Source: Datnioides undecimradiatus
Lineage: Eukaryota; Chordata; Actinopteri; Lobotiformes; Datnioididae
Direction of reading: 5' to 3'
DNA length: 64,000 nt
Assembly (NCBI GenBank): GCA_008933995.1
Contig: WARS01000071.1
Coordinates: forward strand, 8,767,018 to 8,831,017
Below, piece by piece: positions 50,301-55,360 of the stretch (the first letter of the stretch is position 1; each line of letters begins with the position of its first letter). The notes beneath the pieces are model-generated. The model worked only from the letters and a program-made list of their open reading frames with translations. It was not told where the DNA came from and made no database searches. The position numbers and the translations under genes are program-made.

Positions 50301-53019
50301 ATCCACGTGTGTGGCCTGCAAAACCCAGGCTGCAAGTAACTTTACACCGTCTTTCCTCTGGCAATTATCCACAATTCATAGAACCACAGTTACATTCATA
50401 ACCATTCATTTGTGGGTATAATGCCGTCTTCCCTCATACAAATGCTTTTGCAGCGCTTCTGGCTTTAAAAAAAATAGACCCCATGAGCACACTGGGGCTA
50501 GTTCTCTCCAAACATGGGCCTGAGGTCAGATCTAAAACAAGACAGTGTGCCTGTGTGTGCGTGTGTGAGTGTGTGTGTGCGTGCGTTTGTGGGTTTTACA
50601 TGTGAGAGAGGACACCAAAGCTTTTATACCCTATTTATTTGTTGTGTGTTTCCATTCACTATTAATTTTGATTGTATGACATTTCCCAAGTCGGGGCACT
50701 TTGCCCAAGTCAGCGATTCTCTGTACACTAGCACAAAAAACCCCAAGCCCCCCACACACCCAGCCCTCCCCTGATAGGCAGGGCCCTTTGCTGTGATAGA
50801 GGAGAGCTCTCTCTGTCCCTCATGTTTGGACGGAGAAGACGTGCATGGTGCAGGCGCCAGGCAGGGCACTGATGGAGACTTGCTCCGCCATATGAAGGGC
50901 TGTATCATCAATATTACTACTTTTTTTTTTTTCTTCCTTCCACCTCTCCTGAGTTACCTGCATGTTTTTGACAAGTGCTGAATCTGATGAGTTCCAGCTA
51001 GTGTCTGTGTGCTCTTTCAGTTTAAAGTTTCTATTTATTTTGGTTCCTTTTTTTATTTCACAGGCATTCTTACATCGACAAAGGGATCTCTTTTTAATCC
51101 AGGCTCCAGTCTTCCTCTCTTAGAAAACACTTATTATGTTATGGCTACTCCTCTCAACTAATGGACCATTAATTTGTACTATTCTAACAAACAAACAGAT
51201 CCAAATTATTTAAGATATTAGTGACTGCATGTTTCCAGATTACTGCCCAACACAATGATTTTTTTTAAATCAGTAGTTGTCTCCAGTAAGTTTATTTACT
51301 ATGCAGCATAAAATATGATTCGTCTTGACAAAGTTGCCAGAAATATAGGAACTTATTGACATGCAGCGTCACAAACCAAGGCTAGTTGAGCTGTGCTTTC
51401 TGTTCTCTTCTTAAGCCAGTCAGGTACACTATCTCACATCAGCCCGTTTTAAAGAGAACACCTAAGCTCTTTCTTCCAGTCCTCCTCACTGATTTCTCTA
51501 CCCCCTTGTCCTCCTCCTCTTCCTCTTTCTCTCTCCCCAATTGTTTTAATAGCTGAATGTGCTTTTGAAGCAGCTTGTCCACATACTTGTGGTGTGCAGT
51601 GTGTCCTGGCCTAACTGTTTCTGTCTTGTGCTGTTTTACCTTTTTATAGGGTCCACTCTGAAACGACTATGTCTAGGCAAAGAGCGCAGTAGTAGTAACT
51701 ATCTCATTTACTTTCCTACTCTCTGTCTTCTCTACTCTGTCTTCACTATTATAGTCCTCCTTATGTTTGTGTGTGCACTTTATTTTCTCTTTTTTTTTGT
51801 TTTGTCCACTTTGGGAAAATGTGCCAGTTACTGTTGAAAATGTGGATACTCTACAGATTGTTGCATTAATTTACGTCTGTTGTCGTTTTGCATGGCAGTG
51901 TCAGTGTCTTGATTGCTCAATTTTGTCATTGCTTGCATATCAAACATTTCATTTGTCTATAATTACTCAAGAAAGTCATTCATGTTGTAATCCTTTGGCT
52001 GCTATGTTGGCAAAGTATGTGTCACAGTAAATCAGTTGCATAGACATTTACTCTGACTTCAATAAAATGATTAGGACTATTCTTAAAGGACTGAAAGTTG
52101 GCTTTGATGAAGATGATGTTATTGGTTCATTATGTCAAACGTGCCTTAAATTCCGCCATACAGCAGCCAATTGATTTGACTGTCCAAATTTTGGAATAGG
52201 CCAGATTTTAAGACCTCTGTGTCTTTTCAGGGTCTTCTCTGAACACCACCACAGCTCAGACAGCTGCCAGTCAGACACAGCCATCACTCACCACAGCCAC
52301 AACCTCACCATCTCCTCAGCCAATAACGCGCCTTGCTCAGGTCCAGACAAACAACAGCAACAACAAGAGAGGCACTTTCACTGATGATCTTCACAAGCTG
52401 GTAGATGACTGGACGAAGGAGACTGTCGCTGCAGCGAATCAGCCACGCCCCTCTCTGAACCAGATCAAACAGCAGAGACGGCAGCAGGACCTGGAAGGCA
52501 GAGTGCCACCCAAAGGAGCAGCTACACATGAGGTATCAGAAATGGAGATGCGCACTAAAGGATTGATTATTAAGCATCAGCTTTTTGGTTTATGCTTTGA
52601 TCTATGACATTTGATGTACTCAGGAGGCACCGTGCACCACTTTGTACAACAACTCCCTTCTTTTTCAGATGAAATGCCATGTTGGTCCCAGCAGGTTCCA
52701 GTTGCCTCTTTCCTGTCCCCTGACTGCTGCTTTAGGCCCTGGGATTCCCACTAACCTTACTCCCAACTCCTCAGCAATGCTCCCTCCTGGGTACCTTTTG
52801 CCAGCAGGCTCCTATGGTGGGATGGTTCCTGGTCCTCTGTACCCCCAGCAGTGGCCTGGCATGCCTAGTCCCGTGGGGTCTGTGGGTCCTGTAGGCCTGC
52901 TTGGTGCTGCAAGAATGATGCCCTATGCTACAATGGCAAACCCAGGGATAAAAGCCTACCCTCTGGTTATGCACGACCCAGAGAACGGCACCTGTCCAAA
53001 AACCACTAGGACTACCTGA
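14495..53019 (+). CDS. wnk2: WNK2, lysine-deficient serine/threonine protein kinase
   Basis: WNK kinases sense chloride, osmotic state and crowding, and phosphorylate SPAK/OSR1, which control NKCC/KCC/NCC cotransporters. The kinase domain (about residues 184-442) has Cys213 in place of the usual subdomain II lysine (VAWCEL). The catalytic lysine is in the glycine loop (GRGSFK, Lys196), with HRD at 310-312, DLG at 331-333 and the activation-loop serine 345 (KSVIGTPEF). A PF2-like domain, the [10 protein letters not shown] degron (572-581), a Q-rich region, a second PF2-like domain, an RFQI docking motif and a C-terminal coiled coil follow. The phases of every listed exon are compatible. The product is 2480 aa without optional exons, or about 2834 aa with all three. 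[18 protein letters not shown] and the tail around [13 protein letters not shown] match remembered human WNK2 better than WNK1/3. Confidence 0.96.
16500..16513 (-). promoter_or_regulatory. CTCF-core-like site
   Basis: On the - strand CCACTAGAGGGAGC matches the CCASYAGRKGGCRS core at 13 of 14 positions. It lies inside wnk2 intron 1. Confidence 0.35.
20766..20782. repeat. Poly(A) tract, 17 bases
   Basis: Uninterrupted A17 in wnk2 intron 1. No target-site duplication or SINE body was recognised beside it. Confidence 0.95.
27584..27627 (+). other. Putative G-quadruplex-forming tract
   Basis: Four G runs (7, 3, 4 and 8 bases) are separated by loops of 7, 14 and 1 bases. The tract is on the coding strand of wnk2 intron 1. 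One loop is long, so stability is uncertain. Confidence 0.5.
29191..29363 (+). CDS. wnk2: wnk2 coding exon 2: kinase N-lobe
   Basis: Acceptor ttttctctag, donor AAAC|GTGAGT, phase 0 to 2. Encodes [19 protein letters not shown] through the hinge-region [10 protein letters not shown]. The conserved helix-C glutamate lies in KEEAEML. Confidence 0.97.
29549..29769 (+). CDS. wnk2: wnk2 coding exon 3: catalytic loop and activation segment
   Basis: Acceptor ctttctacag, donor ATAG|GTAGAA. Encodes [20 protein letters not shown], the HRDLKCDN catalytic loop, the magnesium-binding DLG and the SFAKSVIG activation segment with the autophosphorylated serine (Ser345 here). Confidence 0.98.
29860..30017 (+). 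CDS. wnk2: wnk2 coding exon 4: kinase C-lobe
   Basis: Acceptor ctctttcag, donor AAGT|GTGAGT. Encodes [19 protein letters not shown], the conserved APE motif and the [20 protein letters not shown] segment. Confidence 0.97.
30018..31460 (+). other. wnk2: wnk2 intron 4
   Basis: No coding exon is supportable. There is an AT-rich (TAA)n-like stretch near 30219-30245. Confidence 0.7.
31461..31549 (+). CDS. wnk2: wnk2 coding exon 5: kinase C-lobe
   Basis: Acceptor atcgtcacag, donor GCG|GTGAGT. Encodes [20 protein letters not shown] and [10 protein letters not shown], closer to remembered WNK2 ([14 protein letters not shown]) than to WNK1. Confidence 0.96.
31774..31804. repeat. T-rich/TTTG simple repeat
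   Basis: A poly(T) run continues into four TTTG units and another T run in wnk2 intron 5. Confidence 0.9.
32036..32255 (+). CDS. wnk2: wnk2 coding exon 6: end of kinase domain, start of PF2-like domain
   Basis: Acceptor ttttcccag, donor GATG|GTGAGT. Encodes [17 protein letters not shown] and the PF2-like autoregulatory segment [20 protein letters not shown] that folds like the SPAK/OSR1 CCT domain in WNK1. Confidence 0.96.
32256..34175 (+). other. wnk2: wnk2 intron 6
   Basis: No coding exon is supportable. The last few hundred bases are pyrimidine-rich. Nothing else distinctive was seen. Confidence 0.65.
34176..34452 (+). CDS. wnk2: wnk2 coding exon 7: PF2-like end and acidic degron
   Basis: Acceptor tttgtcag, donor ACAT|GTAAGA, phase 0 to 1. 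Encodes [12 protein letters not shown] and [15 protein letters not shown], then [10 protein letters not shown] at 34380-34409. That acidic motif is the KLHL3-CUL3 recognition degron in WNK1/WNK4, where changes cause familial hyperkalaemic hypertension. Confidence 0.96.
34540..34655 (+). CDS. wnk2: wnk2 coding exon 8
   Basis: Encodes the conserved [21 protein letters not shown] segment shared with WNK1/2 (DSGQGSTVYSD), ending ITMATQQ in phase 0. The acceptor is a tandem CAGCAG (34537-34542), so a three-base shift would replace Ser-Asp by Tyr. The donor CAG|GTCTGT is moderate. Confidence 0.93.
34984..35901 (+). CDS. wnk2: wnk2 candidate cassette exon 9 (HSN2-like position)
   Basis: A 918-bp (306-codon) open block starts after ctctatcag and has a plausible donor GTG|GTAGGT after 35901. 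It is phase 0 on both sides, so it can be included or skipped without frame change. It encodes a disordered Ser-rich segment with [14 protein letters not shown], a CQAC...CPC cysteine group and [15 protein letters not shown]. If the donor is not used the frame continues to TAG at 35971-35973, giving a kinase truncated to about 964 residues. Position matches the nerve-specific HSN2 exon of WNK1; sequence relationship is not verified. Confidence 0.7.
35902..36533 (+). other. wnk2: wnk2 intron 9 or alternative exon-9 tail
   Basis: The frame from exon 9 stays open only to 35973. The rest up to the exon 10 acceptor holds no other coding sequence I can support. Confidence 0.55.
36534..37745 (+). 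CDS. wnk2: wnk2 coding exon 10: Q/S/A/Y-rich low-complexity region
   Basis: Acceptor gtactcag, donor CAA|GTGAGT, 1212 bp, phase 0. All 404 residues are glutamine-, serine-, alanine- and proline-rich with periodic tyrosine motifs ([42 protein letters not shown]). It occupies the place of the proline-rich region I remember from human WNK2. Such regions drive WNK condensate formation in mammals; that role here is inferred. Confidence 0.93.
37746..38431 (+). other. wnk2: wnk2 intron 10
   Basis: No coding exon seen. The intron ends in a long pyrimidine tract before ctgtag. Confidence 0.7.
38432..38626 (+). CDS. wnk2: wnk2 coding exon 11
   Basis: Acceptor gttctgtag, donor CCAG|GTATAG, 195 bp, phase 0. 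Encodes [19 protein letters not shown] then a Gln/Pro/Ser-rich linker ending THQSQ. Supported by phase continuity and composition. Confidence 0.85.
38847..39278 (+). CDS. wnk2: wnk2 coding exon 12
   Basis: Acceptor cccttcag, donor ACAG|GTAATT, 432 bp, phase 0. Encodes [14 protein letters not shown] and a Ser/Pro/Thr-rich disordered segment. An internal CAG|GTGATG 27 bases in could act as an alternative donor. Confidence 0.85.
39659..39985 (+). CDS. wnk2: wnk2 coding exon 13
   Basis: Acceptor ttttgtag, donor AGAG|GTATGG, 327 bp, phase 0. Encodes [19 protein letters not shown] and a Gln/Ser-rich linker. The acceptor is a tandem TAGCAG (39656-39661), so the first Gln can be optional. Confidence 0.88.
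40170..40213 (+). CDS. wnk2: wnk2 coding exon 14 (44 bp)
   Basis: Acceptor tgtctgtag, donor ACAG|GTACTA. Encodes [14 protein letters not shown] plus two bases of an Arg/Ser codon, phase 0 to 2, which fits the following exon exactly. Confidence 0.85.
40214..41358 (+). other. wnk2: wnk2 intron 14
   Basis: Nothing coding or repetitive that I can support. Confidence 0.65.
41359..41518 (+). CDS. wnk2: wnk2 coding exon 15: basic patch
   Basis: Acceptor aaaatcag, donor CAAT|GTGAGT. Encodes [15 protein letters not shown] and the basic [20 protein letters not shown] stretch conserved in WNK2, leading into the second PF2-like domain. Confidence 0.94.
41624..41740 (+). CDS. wnk2: wnk2 coding exon 16: second PF2-like domain
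   Basis: Acceptor cattgcag, donor CATG|GTGTGT, 117 bp, phase 0. Encodes [20 protein letters not shown] and [19 protein letters not shown], nearly identical to remembered human WNK2. Confidence 0.97.
41741..42315 (+). other. wnk2: wnk2 intron 16
   Basis: No coding exon seen. A short TAGA repeat lies near 41945. Confidence 0.7.
42316..42486 (+). CDS. wnk2: wnk2 coding exon 17: end of second PF2-like domain
   Basis: Acceptor tctctcag, donor AGAG|GTGAGA, 171 bp, phase 0. Encodes [32 protein letters not shown] and SDPGGSP, matching the WNK2 order. Confidence 0.96.
42758..42800 (+). CDS. wnk2: wnk2 coding exon 18 (43 bp)
   Basis: Acceptor aattgaag, donor AATG|GTAAGA. Encodes [14 protein letters not shown], comparable to the human NAPVYQQN segment before VLHTGKRW. 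Confidence 0.9.
43076..43174 (+). CDS. wnk2: wnk2 coding exon 19
   Basis: Acceptor cttgacag, donor CAGG|GTATGC. Encodes [19 protein letters not shown]. In WNK1 the equivalent site is RRFIV, an RFxV-type SPAK/OSR1 motif. WNK2 has RWFII instead, as I remember for human too, so this marks the WNK2 paralogue. Confidence 0.95.
43525..44321 (+). CDS. wnk2: wnk2 coding exon 20
   Basis: Acceptor tttctgcag, donor ACTG|GTAAAC, 797 bp, phase 1 to 0. A Ser/Gln/Pro-rich disordered segment precedes the conserved [16 protein letters not shown] helix shared with WNK2 and WNK3. Confidence 0.95.
44334..44367. repeat. (GT)17 microsatellite beside a splice donor
   Basis: Seventeen uninterrupted GT units begin 12 bases after the end of wnk2 exon 20. 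Confidence 0.97.
44774..44831 (+). CDS. wnk2: wnk2 coding exon 21 (58 bp)
   Basis: Acceptor tctttaag, donor GCAT|GTAAGT, phase 0 to 1. Encodes [19 protein letters not shown]. Confidence 0.88.
44927..45000 (+). CDS. wnk2: wnk2 coding exon 22 (74 bp)
   Basis: Acceptor ttctttag, donor TCAA|GTAAGA, phase 1 to 0. Encodes [20 protein letters not shown] then KSRFQ. The last three residues begin an RFQI SPAK/OSR1-docking motif completed by exon 23. Confidence 0.92.
45207..45913 (+). CDS. wnk2: wnk2 coding exon 23
   Basis: Acceptor ccttccag, donor GAAAA|GTAATG, 707 bp. Encodes IIPTPPDV, a VAAGRSA triplet repeat, NRYSAPP, then [17 protein letters not shown] and the start of the coiled coil (KELQKLREK). 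The YSAPP and [11 protein letters not shown] blocks match remembered human WNK2. Confidence 0.96.
45282..45295 (-). promoter_or_regulatory. CTCF-core-like site inside wnk2 exon 23
   Basis: On the - strand CCACTAGAGGGTGC matches CCASYAGRKGGCRS at 13 of 14 positions. It lies in coding sequence, so chance or codon constraint is possible. Confidence 0.25.
45351..45413 (+). repeat. wnk2: Three perfect copies of a 21-bp coding repeat
   Basis: The unit starts gtggctgcgggcagatctg and ends ct; it repeats three times without a mismatch at 45351, 45372 and 45393, with a decaying fourth copy after it. It encodes VAAGRSA three times. Each unit carries an AGATCT hexamer. Confidence 0.98.
46504..46730 (+). 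CDS. wnk2: wnk2 coding exon 24: C-terminal coiled coil
   Basis: Acceptor ctcaatag, donor AAAG|GTGTGT. Encodes [39 protein letters not shown] and [19 protein letters not shown], matching the WNK2 coiled coil and following basic segment. Confidence 0.97.
46938..47162 (+). CDS. wnk2: wnk2 coding exon 25
   Basis: Acceptor tgcaacaag after a long T tract, donor CAAG|GTACAC, 225 bp, phase 1. Encodes a Ser-rich segment with [20 protein letters not shown], comparable to TQQPCSVRASLSSD in human WNK2. Confidence 0.93.
47163..48748 (+). other. wnk2: wnk2 intron 25
   Basis: AT-rich, with a degenerate AATCA repeat at 48000-48060 and a poly(T) near 48329. No coding exon seen before 48749. Confidence 0.6.
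48000..48060. repeat. Degenerate AATCA/GATCA tandem repeat
   Basis: About 60 bp of irregular AATCAGATCA-type units in wnk2 intron 25. Confidence 0.6.
48749..48847 (+). CDS. wnk2: wnk2 candidate cassette exon 26a
   Basis: A very strong acceptor (long pyrimidine tract, tttttacag) is followed by 99 bp in phase 1-to-1. It encodes [20 protein letters not shown] then [13 protein letters not shown] remember [20 protein letters not shown] in human WNK2, so conservation is strong. The donor ATCT|GTTTGT is weak, suggesting regulated inclusion. Confidence 0.8.
48848..51649 (+). other. wnk2: wnk2 intron between exons 26a and 26b
   Basis: A pyrimidine-rich first 200 bp with several acceptor-like sites, then ordinary AT-rich sequence and an imperfect GTGTGCG stretch near 50550-50593. 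No exon supportable. Confidence 0.6.
51650..51694 (+). CDS. wnk2: wnk2 candidate cassette exon 26b (45 bp)
   Basis: Acceptor ctttttatag; phase 1 in and out. With the preceding exon it encodes [15 protein letters not shown], aligning with remembered human [16 protein letters not shown]. The donor AGTA|GTAACT (or GTAGTA three bases earlier) is weak. It joins exon 27 to give RSSRSSLN. Confidence 0.75.
51695..52230 (+). other. wnk2: wnk2 intron before exon 27
   Basis: No coding exon or repeat of note. Confidence 0.65.
52231..52532 (+). CDS. wnk2: wnk2 coding exon 27: conserved C-terminal motif
   Basis: Acceptor gtcttttcag, donor TGAG|GTATCA, phase 1 to 0. Encodes [20 protein letters not shown] and [17 protein letters not shown]. 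The [18 protein letters not shown] block is a WNK hallmark and reads closest to WNK2. Confidence 0.97.
52669..53019 (+). CDS. wnk2: wnk2 last coding exon
   Basis: Acceptor ctttttcag, phase 0. Encodes [20 protein letters not shown], a Gly/Pro/Met-rich tail and ends TGA at 53017-53019. The tail is weakly conserved; RFQL is an RFxV-like variant. Confidence 0.9.
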   Translation: MKCHVGPSRFQLPLSCPLTAALGPGIPTNLTPNSSAMLPPGYLLPAGSYGGMVPGPLYPQQWPGMPSPVGSVGPVGLLGAARMMPYATMANPGIKAYPLVMHDPENGTCPKTTRTT

Positions 53020-53165
53020 TCGGCTAACTAAAATGCGTTGGTGTATATGGGCAGGGCAGTCCAACTCTGTTCCGGCTCACCAGAGCCACATGTGTACATA
53101 GTCTGATCCTGTAAATAACATGATGCGAGTGTTGATATTCTTTATACAACACCTATAGTACTTAA

Positions 53166-53210
53166 GTGTGCGCGCGCGTGCGTGTGTGTGCTTGTACGTA
53201 TGTGTGTATA
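53166..53210. repeat. Alternating GC/GT/TA tract (Z-DNA-prone)
   Basis: Positions 53166-53191 and 53193-53210 alternate purine and pyrimidine, including a (CG)4 core, with one break at 53191-53193. Confidence 0.9.
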
Positions 53211-54680
53211 CTATACAGTACATGTTAAGTACGTATGTCTGGATACCTAATGCTTTTTGGCTTTGGTCTTGACTTAACTCAGCCATACAAGACATTTTTG
53301 TCTGCAGTCACGAAAACGTTTTTCACTTTATTCTTTATTACTGCAGTTTTCACATCAGTTTAGCCTTCCTCTGTGTTACGTACACGTTAAACACTACATT
53401 GGAATCCAAATACCAGTTGTTTAAGATGCATTAACAGGACAGTATTTATGATGAAGATATTTGAAGAAATGTAGTGCCTTGAACATTGATTTCTAGATTT
53501 TGTTCTTTTGTGAAACAAAGCATGTCTGCATCAAAGTTATTTCATTTGGTGGTAGCTTTAGTGCAGTCTCTCTTTCTTTTTTTAATGTATTACAGACACT
53601 TTTGTTTTTGGTTTACATATGAATGCCCTTGTAGTACTGCACTATTAACACACTATATATGCTCTTATTTAAATCATGGTTTAACCCTTGTTTACTTTCA
53701 CCCCTGTGACAGATGGAATGCCATAGTGGTGTGATGTACCGTTGCCTTGCAGAAACAAATGGTTAATGTACGACTGACGAGAGAAGGAAAAAAAATTACG
53801 CCAGCAGCCAAAATTCAGTCTTTCAGGTCAAATGGTTCAGTTGGACACGGCCTCTTTTCAACAGGACAACTGATGTTTTCGACAGCACAAGAGTTGGCAG
53901 TGTTGTAGCCTTGTGCTTAGGGGAAAGGCAGTGTCCAGAGCCATATATACTGTACATAGTTCCTTCTACAGTATATGTCTCTGTTAGTGTTCTGGTCAGA
54001 ATGTAGCACTTAATATATGTGAAGGCTTGAGGCTTAAAAGTGCAATTTAACCCCTCCACAAAGCTTTGATCGTGGCCTTGCCACAAGCCTTATCTCTGAT
54101 GTGTGCAACAGGAGCAAGCTGAAAAGTTGAACAAAGTAACAAATCACTAAGCAACAGATAGACGTTACCGGGCAAAGTATAAACATAATCCACCAATCAA
54201 ACTCTGAAGTCACTACTGCTAAATGTTCTTTCAACTTGGCTGTCCTATTACTCAGCATACACTGTATGTAAAATGTTTTGTGCAATCACCAGTTAAATCT
54301 GATGTTTTTTTTTAATTGTTCGGTGTTTCAAGCTTGGTTTTGTTTTTGTTTTTTGATGCTGCTATCGTCAGATGTGATCCCACTGTACAGTAAAGCATTC
54401 TCTTCACATAAGATGGTACTTTAAAAAAACCCCACCTCAAATGAAATTAACAAACAAGACGCTCACAAAGCAGTGTTATTGCCTTGTTGAAATTTTGATG
54501 TGAAATTTGATTTCCCAGGTTGCTTTTGATGACAGCCTCTTTTTTTCTTTTTTTTCAGTAATGTATTGCAAAATTCAAATGATACTTGATGCGGGAGATT
54601 TGCACAACATATAGTCTCCGTTAATTCTAACCTATGTTTGAGTTTCCTACACTGTATATATTGGGTTTCACCGCCTGTAC

Positions 54681-54703
54681 TTTTTTTTTTTTTTTTTTTT
54701 TTT
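54681..54703. repeat. Poly(T) tract, 23 bases
   Basis: Uninterrupted T23 in the wnk2 3' UTR, U-rich in the mRNA. Confidence 0.97.
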
Positions 54704-55209
54704 GAATCACTGACAAGCATGGCCAACTGTGTCCCACAAAGCAAAGATAAACAATACAGCTTCTATGGTTAGAAACTTCACATCTCCACAACACATTTGA
54801 AAGGTTTCAGCACCCCAATCCTGCCAAGCTGTGAACTGTACAGTTTTCTTGTAGTTTATATTTGTACATTTTGTTTGTTTGACTGTTTAGAAGTGGTGGA
54901 GAAAGGGGGTTGCTTTGATGTATATTATTCCATCAATTCGGTTTGAATTGGACTTTTATAGGATATTATGCAGAGTCTTCTGCTTTGGTGAAATACTTCC
55001 AGTAGTAAGAGATTTCTGTTCTCTGTCACTTGTATCTGGTATGTTTTGTTCCACCTCCCTCGTTGCTTACTCATGGGGAGCACAGGAGGAAATAACTATT
55101 GTTGGCTTATTCATTTGGATGCGGTGATCAAATGGGGAGCTGGGACGAACAGAGGAGGCGCAATCCTGACATTTCCTACTCTGTTCGTCTCACTTCCCCC
55201 TGGACAACA

Positions 55210-55223
55210 CTGCCCCCTGATGG
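55210..55223 (-). promoter_or_regulatory. CTCF-core-like site at wnk2 3' end
   Basis: On the - strand CCATCAGGGGGCAG matches CCASYAGRKGGCRS at 13 of 14 positions, about 120 bases before the wnk2 poly(A) signal. Confidence 0.4.
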
Positions 55224-55339
55224 ACTGTCAACAGCTTGTATTTAAACTGTGTGAGATTGCTTCTGCCTGCTGTATGTCCTACTGCATTACCCCACCCTGC
55301 CCTGCTGCACTCTAATCACAGACTGTATGTTGAGAGAGA

Positions 55340-55345
55340 AATAAA
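55340..55345 (+). terminator. wnk2: wnk2 poly(A) signal AATAAA
   Basis: AATAAA followed within 30 bases by TG/T-rich sequence (gtgtttctttgttgtttt), the expected downstream element. Confidence 0.75.
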
Positions 55346-55360
55346 TATTATTTTGTGCTT

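Larger units (their letters stand above)
53020..55360 (+). other. wnk2: wnk2 3' UTR
   Basis: About 2.3 kb to the poly(A) signal. It contains UGUANAUA Pumilio-type elements at 53093-53100, 53951-53958 and 54653-54660, an alternating purine-pyrimidine tract at 53166-53210 and a T23 run at 54681-54703. No coding sequence. Confidence 0.75.
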
